DNA from: Onthophagus taurus
Taxonomy: Eukaryota > Arthropoda > Insecta > Coleoptera > Scarabaeidae
Direction: 5' to 3'
Length of the DNA stretch: 64,000 bases
Assembly (NCBI RefSeq): GCF_036711975.1
Contig: NC_091975.1
Span: 622,501 to 686,500, forward strand
A program made the translations under genes and the position numbers. Below, piece by piece: positions 62,218 through 64,000 of this stretch; the first letter of the stretch is position 1; the number at the start of each line of letters is the position of its first letter. A model generated the notes under the pieces. That model did no database searches. It was not told the DNA's origin and saw only the letters and a program-made list of their open reading frames with translations.

Positions 62218-62320
62218 CGTTTTCTCCTTGATTTGAACTAATAGGTGGATACGTCGTCTTGGTTAAAGTTAACGTTCATTCATTTAGTTTCCCAACGGAT
62301 TTGTTGGTCCCCACAACGAA
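62218..62320 (+). promoter_or_regulatory. SP5 promoter with the shared box
   Basis: CGTTTTCTCCTTGATTTGAA at 62218-62237, then TTTAGTTTCCCAAC and CAACGAAATGTC at the start codon, as in SP3 and SP4. Confidence 0.5.
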
Positions 62321-62769
62321 ATGTCTTTGTTATCAACTTATATTTTATTCACCTCGATTTTAATACATTTAACTTCAAAAGCGAACGGTACGTACTAAAT
62401 TATTTATTTATTTAAATTTAATTATTTAAAATACATTCAGGAATATTTTATCAAGGTAATCAAGAAAGTTCGTTGATTTTAGGTCAACACCGTAACCTTG
62501 AAGAGAATGATGCGTGTTCTTTAACCGATGGAGATGTGGGTGTGTGTAAAAGAGTCGATTTATGCGTATCGGCTAAACAATTGTTGTTAAATAGAAGAAA
62601 ACCTAATTTATGCGGTTTTGATACAATTCTACGATTACTTCCGATTGTTTGTTGTGTTCCTGGAGAAGATTTACCTTTTGATCCTAACTTTTTGTCGTTC
62701 TACAAACATTATAATTTTACAAAACCTAATATTTTATATAATTTTAATGAAATGAATGTGTTAAGTTAG
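62321..62769 (+). CDS. SP5, clip-only fragment of a clip-domain protease gene
   Basis: Exon 1 (62321-62387) encodes a signal peptide (LLSTYILFTSILIHLTS). Exon 2 (62483-62769) encodes a six-Cys clip domain ([17 protein letters not shown] to PIVCC) and stops with NEMNVLS. That gives 117 residues in all. The SP3 counterpart continues through a linker and a GTAAG donor, but SP5 has a stop before any good donor, and no protease exon follows in the remaining 1.2 kb. It is either a truncated pseudogene or a free clip-domain protein. The promoter box is intact, so expression is possible. Exon 1 and 2 splice sites match SP3. Confidence 0.7.
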
Positions 62770-64000
62770 AATTAAAATTAAAATTAGAAGATAATGGATT
62801 ACATAGTATACTAAGTTTTTTTAATAATACAGATTCTAACATTATTGATTTACTATGTTATATAAAAAAATTCAAGTTGTATTGGGTAAGAGCAATCACA
62901 CAACAGTCAGTGCCATTCAAACAGGCAAAAAAATTCCTTCAGGTCTCTTCAATAATTAAATTCTGCGCAAAAAAAGGTCATATAACACTCACTGGCATAT
63001 TCAAATGTCTCCAGAAATGTCTAAATAAGCCCAAAGATCTCAAAATGTGCCCAAAGTGTAACCAAATGTTTCCAGAAACGTGCAAATGTTCCCAAAGGTC
63101 TCAAAATATATCCCAAGTAGGTTGGGTTGGGTTGATTGATGGAAGACTCATGTAAGCGTTGTTCTGCTGATAGTGTGCTATAAATGCGCAAGAATCAAGC
63201 ACTTACGCAATTTTAACCAAGTAGTGGAAGCATTTAGCCACTGGAAAAAATAATAGATAGAAAAATGTAACAGATACAAATTTCTGCACCTAATTCATCC
63301 AAGAGCGATGTCTCAGTCTGTTGGAACAATGAGCACGCAATTTTTTATTAACTTTTGCATATCTCAAAAAAAAATTTGATGAAGACATCATTAACATTAT
63401 TAATAGTTCCTTTGAAAAGTCGACTTTGTTTGGTAATTGGAGCGGCCTCAAGATTGTAGTCAAATTAAATTACAGATTTCCGATAACGACGAACCCCCGG
63501 CATGGAAACGTGTGGTCGCAAAGTTGCCAGGTAATGACCCTCTCACCTCGTGGTGAATAAACAACCAGTACTCTATCCCCAAATTAATTCCGCAACCCGG
63601 AATTATACAACCGGCTATTTCGAACCCTTAAGAAATGAAAAATTACTCGCTGACAGGTAACTTGAACCACAAAATTCTTTCCTGTCCTTTTTTTATCATA
63701 ACTATTAAACCCGTAACGGGCACGTGACAATTGCACCCAGATTTCACCGGCGTGTCACATTACCATATTGATGGGTATGCTAATCTCGTATTGAAGCATG
63801 CTGGTGACAGGCGTGTAATAAGGAACCGATTTAGGTGTGTAGCATTTGCATATTACGCCCTCTGATGGGAATTAGGTTCAAAAACAACCTCTTCTTACGT
63901 GGCGAGTGTTCAAGATTGATTATAAGTAACGCAAAAAAGTTTTAATAAAAATCGATAAACCGGCTACAGTCTGTCCTTGAGCTAGTGCACACAAACTGAT
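62770..64000. other. Single-copy stretch to the window end
   Basis: It contains a two-copy, 61-bp tandem duplication (62999-63120; words CAAATGTYTCCAGAAA and CCCAAAGRTCTCAAAAT). The rest, including GC-richer sequence from about 63.4 kb, shows no gene that I can support. The frame at 62877-63155 spans the duplication and is not convincing. Confidence 0.4.

Noticed and set aside
63118-63139. Short TTGGG repeat (GGTTGGGTTGGGTTG) that could be a telomere-type word
   Set aside because: Only two to three copies occur in unique sequence, too few to suggest telomeric DNA.
62877-63155. A 92-codon Cys/Lys-rich plus frame after SP5
   Set aside because: Its Cys pattern is produced by a 61-bp tandem duplication, and there is no signal peptide or family match.

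Overview
The window is eukaryotic and insect-like. It is AT-rich, has many introns of about 47-60 bases, and carries insect genes: COX4, an SLC44 choline-transporter-like gene, NKAP, a WAP protein and a family of secreted clip-domain serine proteases. A beetle is my best guess, but the sequence alone does not prove it.

Layout. 1-12.8 kb is ordinary gene space: the 3' end of COX4 (+), a 12-exon choline-transporter-like gene (-) with two alternative first exons and a mutually exclusive exon pair, intronless NKAP (-), a small secreted WAP-domain gene (+) with a clear TATA promoter, and an unrecognised two-exon gene (-). Introns of the transporter gene hold a TIR element, a dead mariner-like copy and a pogo-like fragment.

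13.5-42.2 kb is mostly satellite DNA broken by GC-richer single-copy islands without recognisable genes. Satellite S1 (182-bp unit) forms two mirror-image arrays (13.5-15.95 and 17.7-20.2 kb) around an intronless, catalytically dead serine-protease homolog, and a third array at 29.7-33.9 kb. S4 (185 bp) lies at 22.1-23.8 kb and S2 (380-bp dimers) at 39.1-42.2 kb. A LINE nested inside another LINE lies at 35.7-38.0 kb.

26.6-62.8 kb carries a dispersed cluster of five related clip-domain protease loci. SP1 (-) and SP2 (+) are close inverted paralogs. SP3 (+) looks intact. SP4 (-) is broken, and satellite S3 (192 bp, 7-unit higher-order repeat) plus S5 (176 bp) now fill its third intron. SP5 (+) is only a signal peptide plus clip domain. 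Between SP2 and SP3 a LINE has been split by a young Copia LTR element. A pogo-like transposon, a long inverted-repeat element and a scrap resembling a family-B DNA polymerase lie at 59.8-61.8 kb.

The intact proteases would act extracellularly, as clip proteases do in hemolymph cascades (Toll or melanization). Satellites S1, S2 and S3 have monomers of 182-192 bp and share a core of about 40 bp, so they look like diverged branches of one family that spread through this locus.
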